Assembly (NCBI GenBank): GCA_016748015.1
Contig: JAAOMT010000181.1
Span: 131,659-162,555, forward strand
Length of the DNA stretch: 30,897 bases
Direction: 5' to 3'
Source of the DNA: Geosiphon pyriformis
Taxonomy: Eukaryota; Glomeromycota; Glomeromycetes; Archaeosporales; Geosiphonaceae
Shown here: piece after piece, positions 8,327-19,498 of the stretch
How positions within the stretch are numbered: position 1 is the first letter of the stretch
Layout of the letters: every line of letters begins with the position of its first letter
Notes under the pieces: model-generated
What the model was told of the DNA's origin: nothing
Database searches by the model: none
Seen by the model: the letters and a program-made list of their open reading frames with translations, nothing else
Made by a program: the position numbers and the translations under genes

Positions 8327-11300
8327 AAATGTGCAGAATTTCTAAGAGCCAAGGAAGCAAACATCAGGTCTGCCATAGATAAAAGAATGGAGAGCTTTGA
8401 AACAAATAAGGGTCATACTATTAGAAGTGTATTGGAGCATTCATTTCACAAGATGGTGCTTAACCATCTGGTTGTCAATAATGAGCTGGTTTTAGAGCCT
8501 GATTTGGTTAAATCTAAGGTGGATACAATTATGGAGAGTTGGACTCGGAAACATCAAACAGTTCCTAATGTTTCTAGTAAGTGGTGTTATTAATATTAGC
8601 CTTTGGAATATGTTTTTGATGGAGCTTTTTCTGGTGTGATGTGTTCAATTGGATTTGATAAATTTTTTGGAGTGGTATCTAATTTGCCTAATGGCAAAAC
8701 TGCTGGTCTCTCTGGTATCTCAAATAAACTTTAAAAGCATTGTGATAAATCTGTTCTGGATATGCTCTTGGTACTTTTGAATTCATGTTTGGTTAGTAGA
8801 TTTGTGCCCAGTTCTTGAAAAGAAGCTTGGGTTTCAATGATTCCCAAACCTTATGAGTGGGAGAGCATTCTGACAAATACTTACTCCATTGCTTTGATTG
8901 AGACAGCTCGCAAGATTTTTTTCAAGATTCTCTCTGATAGGATCTTCTCAGCTTGTAGTACTTTTGATGTTCTTCATGGTGATAATTTTTCAGTCTTAAA
9001 GGGCATGACAACTTAATCTCCAATTTTTGTGATTGGGTCAGTTATTGAAAATGCTTTGAAGAAAAATTGAGAGCTCTGGCTAGTTCTGCAGGACATGCAA
9101 AAGGCATATAATTTGGTGGACTGGAAACATCTTGAGAAAAGTTTAGTCAGGATTAAGATGTGTAACAGATTCATTCGATTTTTTGGTAGTATTCATAAAA
9201 ATCATACCAACTGAGTTATAACAGATTTTGGTTTGACAGATGATTATCATGTACATGATAGACTGGATCAAGGAGAGGTTTTCTCTCCCCTTTTGTGGCA
9301 TATATTTTATGGCCCTCTGTTGTGTGAAGTCAAATATCAGGAGAGTGTGTGTGAGTACAAAATCAATTCTCACTTTATTTCCAAAAGTGGTCATGCTGAA
9401 TCTTGGACTGGATTTTTTTCTTTTCTTGCTGCTGATGCCTTTGTTGATAATACAATTTGGGTTGGCAGCAGTCAGAATGCTACCCAACACATTTTTGATG
9501 TTGTTAGTAAATTTTTCCAGATTAATGACATTTCAATCAATAATGACAAAACTGTGGCCATTCCCATCAATAGTAAAATCAGCCACTCTTCTCTTTTTAT
9601 CAGTGGTTCACCCATTTCTGTAGCCTGTAAAGGAAAATCTCATTGATATCTTGGTATTTTTCTGTCGACTGAGGGTCTTTCTAAGCTTAGTTTGACTAAA
9701 ACACATTCAAACATTCATTTTTTCACTAATTTGGTCTTGAAAAAGGCTGTTTCAGATAAGCAGTTCTTGTATCTGGTTTTGGTGGTTCTCTATCCTATAG
9801 TTGGCTATAAAACACAGTTTAGTTTTGTTCCTATTAGTGTTTGTAACAAGTGAGATGTTTTAATTCACAGGGGCTTAAAGCTGAAATTTGGTCTCCTGCT
9901 TGATTTTCCTGGTGATACAATTCACTATTCTTTCTTTTATGATTTGAAGTCCTTTTCACAATGTCAATCTGAGAGTAAGATTGCTTTACTTATCAGCTTT
10001 GCAAACTTTGGTGGGATTTTGGGTCATTTGTTCAGCCATAGGTCTTATGACTTGCAAGTTCTATATTGGTGTCTCCTCTATCTATTGAGTTCTCTTGCTC
10101 ATATTTGTGTCAGTGCTTCCAATAATTTTCTGTCAGGTATGGTTCGCATTCTTCGTGAATGCAATTTGTCTTTGGGTGGCTCTTTGGCCAGCTCTTTTTG
10201 ACTTCATGATGGAGTGCCTATGTCTACTATTCTGGGCAAGTCTTTGTTTTTCAAGTTTTTGTCTTCTCTCTGGCATTATGGCATTGTCTTTGTGGATCAG
10301 CTTTATGATTGTCATGGTAATGTTTTTAACTAGTACATCTTTAAGTGGTGGAAGAAACTGGATTCTTGTAAGCTGGTTCCTGATTGGTTTAAACTTTCTG
10401 TTGTATTTCTCATTGGTCTGCCTTTCTCTCCTCCAGCTTTGAATAGTGTTGGCCTTCTGAACATTTGTGGGTCCAGTAATTTTGTGTCTGTCTGCAATTG
10501 TCTTTTTCAGATTGGCTCTAATAGTCTGTCTGTTTATACAGATAGTTCTCTCAAGAATTTGGGCACAATTGGTTGTCGGGCTGGTGCTGCTGCCTTTTTT
10601 GAGAACATTAATTTAGGTTTGAGTGTTAGTGTTCACAGTTTGGTATTGTCTACTTTGGCAGAGTTATAGGCTATCACCTTGGCGCTGGAGTGTATACCTA
10701 TGTCTCACTCTGTTTGCTTGTTTTCTGATAGCCAAGCTGCTTTGGATGCTTGTAAATTGGAGCTAAATCTGATGTGTTCTGACTTTCGCAATTGGTGTTG
10801 GGTCAAGTGTTGGCATATCAATAATATTATTCACAGCAAGAACTTAGAAGTCACCTGGTGCAAGGTCAAGAGCCACTTTGGCATTTTGGAAAATAACTGT
10901 GCCAACAGTCTTGCTGACACTGCTTTTCTCTTTGAGTGGTTTCTTTCTTTTTGTATTGGTAAATATTTTTTGGTGGCTGATGGTGGTACAGTTTCTGGTA
11001 ATTCTAGGCACTTTGTTTGGGATGTGTTTTGTGCTGTTTATCATGCACATTGGGAGGTTGGTTTTGGTTCTGGTTTTCTGGCAGGTGGTTTGCTTTCAGA
11101 TGTCAATTGGCTCAGCTCTTCCCAGGTATGGCACTCTAATTTGCATATGACTGCAGGTTTTACCAACAGACACACTGCTGATACTTGTACCTACTTTATA
11201 AAGGCTTTGCATTATCAGCTTCCCTTAGTTGTTCAAAAACATCTCTATGACAAGTATTACTCCAGTGTTCTATGCTTGTATTGTGGGGAGGTGAAGATGT

Positions 11301-11815
11301 CTGATCATGTGTTTTCTTGCATGATTGATATTTCTGCTTGTCACAAGATTTTAGAGTCCTGTGCATCTTCTTGGAGGGAACTTTCTGGTCATTCTTTTTC
11401 TATTTTGAGGGTTTTGCAGCTGTTGTCGACCTGTGCTTTGGATTTTTCGGTGTCCTTAGCTCTTTTCAAGAGTTTTGTTTTCAATAGGTGGTTTTTGGAG
11501 GCTGTTTCTGTCTTTTATGATCCCAAAGTTGCTAAGATTAAAGTTGCTGAATTTGTGTACTCTCTTTACCTTGCTTTCAGAGATGACATTTGGGTGGTTT
11601 ATGCTAAACATTGCATCTTTATGGAAAAACATGGGCTGATCTCAACAGATGGTTTAGCTCCTATCTTGGTTTTTGGCTCAGCTTTAAAGTTTTTGGCTGG
11701 TGTGATTAAATTGCTTGGGATTTCTGAGGCTTTTGGTATCTATTTTGGCTTTTGTAAACTTTGTTTGTTTTTTTCAGGTGTTGGTACTTTGGTTTCAGTT
11801 AATATAACTGCATAG
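8327..11815 (+). pseudogene. LINE ORF2 (RT, RNase H, Cys/His finger) of L1, 12 in-frame stops
   Basis: All blocks are in one frame from the window of similarity to L2 at about 8327 to TAG 11813-11815. Visible in order: an RT domain with KTAGLSGI, WVSMIPKP, LVLQDMQKAY and the active-site block AFVDNTIW, in which the second catalytic Asp is Asn (codon 9449-9451); an RNase H domain with YTDSS (Asp codon 10541), LFSDSQAALDA and KVKSHFGILENNCAN; a C-x2-C-x7-H-x3-C finger at 11273-11320; and a hydrophobic C-terminus. Premature stops start at 8591, 8597, 8732, 8816, 9014, 9068, 9212, 9644, 9851, 10199, 10331 and 10667. At most of these L2 keeps Gln or Trp, so they come from C-to-T or G-to-A changes. 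The enzyme would have nicked and reverse transcribed at the target site. Confidence 0.87.
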
Positions 11816-11932
11816 TGTTGTTCTGACTGATACTAGTGGCTGGTTATGTATAATAAATACATAATTCACACTTAATTTAGATCATTTTTTTGATGTATAG
11901 TTCTAAGTGGTATTTGGATTTCACTCATTAAA
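11816..11932 (+). other. 3' UTR and 3' terminus of L1
   Basis: It begins TGTTGTTCTGACTGATACTAG, then a CTGGTTATGTATAATAAATACATAATTC segment and ends TTTCACTCATTAAA. The same blocks in the same order follow ORF2 of L2 (14693-14809, minus) and the saturated copy L3 (22540-22695, plus). Such a conserved tail is normally the RT recognition region. Confidence 0.75.
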
Positions 11933-11959
11933 TGTTAATAATAATAAAAATTGTTGAAA

Positions 11960-14550
11960 TTAATTTTGTTATTATTTGGTTAAAAATAATTTTGTGGTGT
12001 AAATTAGTTAAGTTGAATTAAATTCTTTGTTGCTAGTTAATAATTTTAAACTGAAAGTTAATAATATAATTGTTATAATAGAACAAACTAAAAATAATTA
12101 GTCTGAAATTTTGGTAAATAGTAGGTAACTGATAGTAAATTATATAATTACTGTTGTAATAAAGAATAATTTTAATTATTTTGTCTTTGTTGGTTTTTTT
12201 GTATTTTTGGCAATTATGTTTCTAATGTTTAAGAATTTTACAATAATAGTAGTTTGTTTGTTAAGTTTGGTTATTGTTAAATAATAATAATTTTTTTTGG
12301 TTTTATCATTAAAATAATTAGTACTTTTGTTGTTGGTTAACAAAATATGGTTTAATTTTTTTTATAAGCTAATTGATTTTTTTTTAGCTGTTAAGCTGGT
12401 TTTCTAATTGTTAAATTAATAAGTTTAATTAGTTTGTTATTTTTATTGTTATTTTATAGTTTTTAATATATTAAATAGTAGTAGTTAAATTTGCTAAAGC
12501 ATTTAAGCAAATGTTTTTAATTAATTTGTTTTTTAAATCAGTAATAAATTAATTTAAAATTTATGTATTAGAATATTAAGCATTTGTTTCTAACAAATAA
12601 ATTCTTTTAAGAAGTTTGTTAAACTTTTTAATATAAATTATAATAGATTTAGATTGTTTTTATTTAATGTTTTAAAAATAGTTTTAGAGAGTAATTCAAA
12701 TATTATTATTTGTAAACTATTTAAAAAAAGCAGTTTTAAAGACTGACCAATTTACAAAAAGAGTAGTCAAGTTTTTGAATTATTTATCTGTAATTTTTTT
12801 AAGAAAATAAGAAATTACTCTTAATATTCTTATTTTATTCTATTTATTTATATTTTCTGCTTTAGTAATTTGGTTAAGCCATTCTTGGAAATTGGTTTTG
12901 GTATTTTTTTCAGAAAACTCAAAAATTTTTGCAATATAAATAATTATTTTTTTGTTTTTTATTATTATTTGTGGTTTTGTTTTTTTCTTTATTATCTGTG
13001 ATTTTGTTTTTTTTTGTTTTTTTTTTTCTTTAATTTGTTCAAAAATGTTTTTTTCTTAAGCTAGTGTTTTAGAATATTTATTTTGGTTTTTTGTTAAATA
13101 ATTAAAAAAATTATTACTAGTATAAATTAGTTTTGGCTGTTAAATTAGACTTTTAGTAAAGTTTTTAGGTCTTAAAAATTAATTAAGTAGTGAATTTAAT
13201 ATTTGTATTTAAACAAATAAAGCTAAAAAAAGTGTAATTAAAAGTAGTAGTTTAATATTAGTTCTTTATTAAAGTATTTACAAGTATTTAAAAGTTGTCT
13301 TTAGTGTATTAAATATTGTGTAAACTGGTTGAATGCTTTTTTGTTTGTTTTTATTGCTGGTTTTAAATTTAGACTTAAGTTCAAAAATAAATTGTAAATT
13401 AACAGAATATTTTTTTGGCAAAATTTGATAATGTTATAATTAAGTTTTTCAAAATAAGTAATATAAGTATTAGCATTAATAACTTCTAGGTTTTTATTTA
13501 AGTAATAGATAAGATTTTTAAGAAAATTTTACTTGATTTTTGTAATATTGTAGTTTTTAAAAAAATAATTGTTGATTTGATTTTCAATATATTAGAAAAG
13601 TGTTTTTTTGAAAACTGTAATTTTATCTCGAATTCTAAATTATTGTTTACAATAAGTGTAAATTGATTACTAGTACTTTAAAGTTGTTATGTCAGATGTG
13701 ATTACTATGTTATTTTTAAAAAAACACCAAATGTTATTAGAGATTTTTCTACTTTTTTTTGAATATTATTAATACTATTTTGTTGTTAATTCTGCTATTA
13801 ATAGAAGTTAGTAAACTTCTAATAAGCTAATTCTTTTTTTAAAGTATTTTTCTATATTTTAAGCTATGTATTCTGTTGAATTTATAATAAAATAATCAAT
13901 TTTATGTTAATTATTTATATTGTTATTTTGCAGTAAAAGTTGATTTTTTTACAGAAAAATTTTGGTTGTAAATTTTTTAAAATATGTAGTTACTTTGCTA
14001 TAAAAGTCAACTTTTTTACAAAAAATTTCGACTATAAACTACTTAATAATATAAAATAAAAATAAAAATAAAAAAATAAAAATAAATTAAAAAAAAAAAT
14101 AAATAATTTTAAAACAAAAATATTTAAGAATTTTATGTTTTTTTCAAAGTAAATTTTATTGAAATTAATTTGTAGAAAAAAATACTAAAAAAAATAGCAG
14201 TTTTAATTTAAATATATTTTTTTAAAGAGAAAAACTCTTTTTTTATACAACTTATTATAATATTATTCTATGATTTAACTTTTTTTTTTTCTAATATTTT
14301 GGTAAACTAAAGATATATTTTTTTAAACTATAAATTATTTTTACAAACTATAAATTATTTTATCAAATTATTAAATATTTTGGCAAATTCTAAATATTAC
14401 ATAGTTTGATATATTATATAATTTGGTTATATTTATTTTTTATATAAAGATAATTTTATGTTAAATAATATTTCAAATTTTACCTAATAATAATATTAAG
14501 TTGTTTTGGGTAAATTTTGCTTTTAAAACTTATTTAATTACTATTATCTA
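11960..14550 (-). mobile_element. Element C: saturated relic of an A-like element (gag part and 5' LTR)
   Basis: The sequence aligns co-linearly with element A from about 2050 to 4832, with nearly every C or G of A replaced by T or A. Anchors: 12360-12420 against 2510-2570 (the AGCTGTTAAGCTGG block against AGCTGCTGAGCTGG), 13722-13745 against 3850-3870 (CACCAAATGTTA junction), 13985-14040 against 4103-4160, and 14230-14330 against 4445-4545. Coding capacity is gone: no open frame of note on the minus strand. The Gag start region reads ATA where A and B read GTG. The other half of C is not in the window; L1 abuts its left end, as if L1 inserted into it. Confidence 0.82.
13732..14550 (-). repeat. 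LTR relic of element C
   Basis: The inner edge TGTTATTAG at 13732 matches TGTTACCAG of LTR A at 3858. The TATA region survives near 14238-14250 and the duplicated 41-bp motif of LTR A is still recognisable at about 13925-14028. The outer edge is blurred by mutation and placed near 14550. Confidence 0.62.
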
Positions 14551-14692
14551 AGTTTTTATTAGTGTTTTTTTTTAATCATACTTAAAGTTGTAAAATTTTC
14601 TATGGTGGCTTCTGGTTCTTTGTTTTTTACTTTTGTTATACTTTATAATATTTCTTTTGTTATATTTTTTAAAAATTTTTTTTTTTTACTAA
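14551..14692 (+). mobile_element. Possible 5' fragment of L3 (saturated LINE)
   Basis: This is AT-rich except for CTATGGTGGCTTCTGGTTCTTTG at 14601-14623, an island of near-normal base composition. It reads MVASGSL in the plus strand and resembles the start I recall for ORF1 of this LINE family. The tract ends in a run of 12 T plus ACTAATTT next to the 3' terminus of L2. Confidence 0.35.
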
Positions 14693-14809
14693 TTTAACGA
14701 GTGAGGTCCAAACATTGCCTAGTACAATACATCATACAAGTGATCTAAACTAGGTGTGAATCATGTATTTTCTACACATGACCAGCCATTCAGGCTAGTC
14801 AGAACAACA
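14693..14809 (-). other. 3' UTR and 3' terminus of L2
   Basis: It has the same ordered blocks as the L1 tail: TGTTGTTCTGACT right after the stop codon, then GCTGGTCATGTGTAGAAAATACATGATTCACAC, TTGTACTAGGCAATG and the end CTCACTCGTTAAA. The adjoining DNA differs from that next to L1, so this marks the true 3' end of the family. Confidence 0.77.
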
Positions 14810-17800
14810 CTAGGCATTTATATGTACCGAAACCATATCATCTAAACCAGAAAAGAATAAACAAGATTTATGAAACCCAAAATGAACACCAAATGCATCT
14901 GCAATACCTAACAACCTAACCATGCCGGTCAAAACTACCAAAGAAAGACCAGAAACAGAAACAGGAACAGAACCATTATGTAGAATCATGCCACTTTTCT
15001 CTATAACTGCCCAGTGCTTAGCACATACTAGCCAAACATCATCATGAAACACATGACAAAATTTATGCATAAAGACCACAATATTTCAAGCTGCAATCTT
15101 AGAGTCTCTAAAAACAGCAACAGATTTACAATACCACTTCTTGAAAATAAAGCCCTTACACAGAGTCATACCAACACTAACATCAGAGAAGCAAGTAGAA
15201 AGCAACTATGAAATACATGAAGAAGAGCGAGATAAGCCTGAGCATGCCTCTCAAGCAGATGCATGAACCTTCACCAACCGAGCATGACCAGCAGCATCAA
15301 ATGGACAAGAAAACATATGGTCCAAAACCTTAACATGACCACAAAATAGACATATTACACTGGGGTAACTCCTATTATAAAGATGTTTATACACAACAAC
15401 CAGATGATGATGATGCAATGCCTTCATAAAATATGTCCACAAGCTATCAATCCAAGCACTAGTAAAACCAGCAGCCAAATGAAAATCCAGATGCCACACC
15501 AAAGAAAATTTAGGCTAATCAACATCAGCACACAGGCTATCTGCCAAGACTTAAGACCCAGAACCAACCTTCCAGCATGCACAGTGAACAGATTAGAAAA
15601 TGTCACAAACAAAATGCTTAGAATTGCTAGACACTACAGTACCACTAGCCTTGAGAAAATGTTCATTAATCATGTGAGAAAGATGTATATTAGAGAATAC
15701 AGCAGTTTCAGTGAGAACATTGGCATGCTTATTTCCCAAGACACCAGAATGATCTTTAACTTTAACCCAATTAACATTCAAATTTTTGTGTTGGATAACA
15801 TCAGCAATATGGTAATGCTCGATCCAATACCGATTCCTGAAATCCAGATGAGTCAACAAGGATTCTGACTTGCACGCATTCAAAACAGCCTGGCTGTCCA
15901 AAAACAAGTCAACCGAACAAAAAGGAAGAACACACTCGAGAGCCAAAGCAATGGTCTACAATTCCGCTATTGTAGAAGAAACTAATTTGGAAACTCCTAC
16001 ACCCAAACTCAAATTAATGTCCTCAAAAAAAACAGCAGCACCAGCTTTCATACCAAGAGTGCCCAGTCTACTTAGAGAACCATCTGTAAACAAAAAAAGA
16101 TGACCAGAATCAACTCTCAACAGACAATTGCACACAACTTCAAATTCATAAAACTCAAGAATATTAGACAAACCATTACATGGCAACAGAGAATTGCAAA
16201 CAGAAGACAGCCCAGAGTCATTCAGATAGTGAACAGAAACGTCAAACCAATAAGAAACTGGGCCCCGAAAGTTCAATCTTTTCCACTGCTTGAAAGTCCT
16301 CCAATCAAAGACAAAACCAGTATAACTGCAAAGCTGTTCAACAAAAGCAATCTCATAATGCCGAAGCAAAGAAACACAATTATAAAAGATGGGCTTATCA
16401 AGAACAACAGACATAGGGGTTCCACTTGGGAAATGAAAAGCATTGGTCATGAGACCACTCAGAGAAAGGTCACATTCCAAAAAAATCCGAACAATGCCAG
16501 CCAAAAAGTTATTCAAAGAATTGATATTAACACAAGAAGGGAAAAGCAGAGGGTGACAAGAGTGCCAGCTAAGGACCTGCAAATTATGTGATCTATGTGC
16601 AAACAAATGGCCCAAGATACCAACAAAATTGGCAAAACCAACAACAGAAGCTGACTTGCTTTCAGCTTGGATCTGTTCAAAAGACTTCAAACCATACAGA
16701 GAAGAGTAGTAAATAGCATCATTGGGAAAGTTATGTGGCAAACCAGATTTGGATTTCAAGTCTTTGCAAATTATAGTGTTTTATTTTGCACACACATTAA
16801 TAGAAACAAAACTGAACTAAGTCTTGTATGCAATAATAGAGTGAAGAACTGCCAACACCAAATACAAGAACTGTTTGTTAAAGACAGCCTTCCTCAGCAT
16901 GAAATTGGTGAAAAACTGAACATCCAGATGGGTCTTAGCCAAGCTAGACTTTAACAAACCTTCAGTAAACAGAAAAATGCCCAAGTACCAATGAGACTCC
17001 TCTTTTTTGGCTATTGAAATAGGCAAACCACTTATTAGCAAACAAGGCTTAGAGACTCTGCAATTAATGAGAATGGCTACCATTTTGTCATTATTAATTG
17101 AAATGTTATTGATTCAAAAAAATTCACTAGCGACATTGAGAATATGTTGCATAGCAGCCTGGCTGCTACTAACCCAAATAGTGTCATCAACAAAAGCACC
17201 TGCAGTAAGAAAAGAAGTCAAACCATTCTGAGATTCAAAGCAACCAGTTTTGGTTACAAAGTAAGAGTTTAATCTATATCCACACACACTTCCTTGTATC
17301 TTGACTTTACACAAAAGAAGATTGTAAAATATGCACCAAAAAAGAGAAGAAAACATCTCCTCTTGGTCCAAACCATTATGTACCTGATATCCATTGGTCA
17401 ACCCAAAATTCATCATAACTTTGTTGACTCGACTATTATAAATGCCACCAAAAAACCAGATGAACTTGTCACACATCTTTATTCTGACTAAACTCTCCCT
17501 AAGATGTTTCCAGCTAACAAAATCATAAGCTTTCTGCATATTCTGCAATACCAGCCACAGCTTACAGTTTTTTTCCAAAGCATCCTCAATAACTGATCCA
17601 ATAACAAAAATAGGGGATTGTGTGATTGTACTTTTTAAAACAGAAAAATTGTTCTCTCTGAGAACATCAAACTTACTGCATGCAAAAGAAATCCTGTTCG
17701 AAAGAATCTTAGAAAGGATTTTGCAAGCTGTCTTAATCAAAGCAATAGGATGGATATTCATGAGAACACCCTCCCAATCATATGGTTTGGGGATTATTGA

Positions 17801-19498
17801 CACCCAAGCCTCCTTCCAAGGCCCAGGAATGGATTCACAATCTAAGCAAGAATTCAAAAACACTAAAAGCATATCCAATACCGACCTGTCACAATGTTTC
17901 CATAACTCATTTGAGATACCAGAAAGACCAGCCACTTTTTTATTAGGCAGAAATAAGATAACACCAGACATCTCATCAAAGTCAATTGGGCACATCACAT
18001 CAGAAAAAATGCTATTAAAAACGTACTCCAAAGGCTGATATTGGCAATACCATACACCAGGAACAACAGAAACCACATTTTGCTTTCTAGTTTATCCTTC
18101 CATAACCACATCCACCTTGGTTCTAACCAGATCAGGTTTCAAAACCAATTTATTATCCATGACCAGATGGTTCAAAGACACTTTGCAAAAAGAACATTCC
18201 AGCACATTTCTAATAGTATGACCTTTGTTCAATTCAAAACTTTTCATCCTCTTATTTATTGCTGATCTAATACTAGATTCCCTAACACATTCTGCCTCTG
18301 ACATTTTGGAGGAATGATATAACTTCTTAACTTTGAACAAAACTGATCGAATAGCATTAAAGAAGAAACCTAACAGAAAAAAAAACTTCACCATGGAAGC
18401 ATTAACTGAGTCCAAACTCTCTTACTTGCTAAGCAAAGACATAAATTCCCCAAAAGAGTCTAAATGAGATGCCTTAACTAACTTTGATACCAAGAGCTTC
18501 AGCTTGTAAAATTTGGATGACTCCTTAATAAAAACATGATCATAGTTCTTAAACCATATTTTTCTAAAAACTGCATCAGCAGACGGACATAATACTTTAT
18601 AGAGAGCAATTCACATTGCATCTAAGTTTAAGTGCAAACTGGCTACAAGAAAGTTATCATGTAGCATAGCAGCATTTGCTGCTGTATTATCTTTAAATTT
18701 GGCCCATTTAACACTATCTGCATCTTTGCAATTATACTTCTATCGATCTTTATTTGTCTGTTTGCGAACAAAATTTAAGTGAATATTGAGCAAACCATCC
18801 AAACCCACCAATACTGAGACAGCCTAATGATCAGTATTAAAGTATTCCTCAACACCAAACATGTCATAACTCACTACTGCATTGACCAGATTTGAAGAAA
18901 TGAGCACATAATTTATTGTCTTAACAGCACCTTGAGAATTAGACCAAGTTGGCAATTTCCCACAAGAGCTCCCATCCAAGGCATTAACCAAACCAAAATC
19001 CAGGCATTTCTTGAAACTTGCATACTTATGAGAACTGTCTTCATTAAAATCACCTCCAAGAATAATGAAAGAAGATTTATTGATAGCTTTTGCTATAAGA
19101 AAATTGATATTGCCTGCCTGAGAAAATCAGACCAATGAAGAGGCACCAATGTAAAGCCCCAAAATTGACACAGAAAGATTATTTTTGAAAAGCAACTTGA
19201 TAGACAGGAGCCAACCAGGCACTTCTGAAACTTTACATATATGTTTTGCCAAAGAAGAATTCATGACAACCACAACACTAGCACCCAGATAACCAGAATC
19301 TAAACCAGAGGTAAACACTCACACACCATCAAATTTATTGATAATCCAGGAGCAAACTTTCTCTTTCAATTTTGACTCTGTAAAAATAGAAATTAGATTG
19401 TTCTTTTCCTTATGCCAATGAATAATGTTATTCTGTTTTGCAGGATTGTTCATCCCTCTAACATTACAAGTTGCAACTTTCTAGATTATATCACTCAT
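14810..19498 (-). pseudogene. LINE ORF2 of L2: APE endonuclease, RT, RNase H, Cys/His finger; 18 in-frame stops
   Basis: ATG at 19496-19498 opens MSDII, stop, KVATCNVRGMNNP, the N-terminal block of an APE-type endonuclease. GGDFNED lies at about 19038-19060 and the TDH catalytic motif near 18827-18835. RT follows: KVAGLSGISNELWKH, LVLQNMQKAYDF and an intact AFVDDTIWV (Asp codons 17183-17188). RNase H has LFTDGS (Asp codon 16082-16084), LFLDSQAVLNA and KVKDHSGVLGN; the finger C-x2-C-x7-H-x3-C is at 15305-15352. The natural TAG is 14810-14812. Premature stops (low coordinates): 19481, 19319, 19127, 18824, 18740, 18611, 18422, 18092, 17114, 16817, 16781, 15956, 15593, 15551, 15515, 15251, 15206, 15086. 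None is accompanied by a frameshift, and most stand at Gln or Trp positions of L1. Confidence 0.87.

Larger units (their letters stand above)
8317..11932 (+). mobile_element. L1: LINE-type retrotransposon copy, 3' half
   Basis: The copy carries the ORF2 region from before RT to the end plus the 3' UTR. It is homologous throughout to L2 on the opposite strand. The left edge abuts the TGTTAC end of LTR B, so L1 is either 5' truncated or was split there by B; the APE region is absent. The 3' end shares its last bases (TCACTCATTAAA) with L2, then runs into TGTTAATAATAATAAAA. Confidence 0.85.

Noticed and set aside
9143-9490. 115-codon minus-strand frame and similar frames opposite L1 and L2
   Set aside because: Shadows of the ORF2 reading frame on the other strand, with no independent motif.
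11960-14550. Mitochondrial or centromeric AT-rich DNA
   Set aside because: It aligns co-linearly with element A, so it is a mutated retroelement.
192-19498. Alternative genetic code with reassigned stop codons
   Set aside because: TAA, TAG and TGA replace at least Gln, Arg and Trp, and natural ends of ORF1 and ORF2 still use TAA and TAG; no single reassignment fits.
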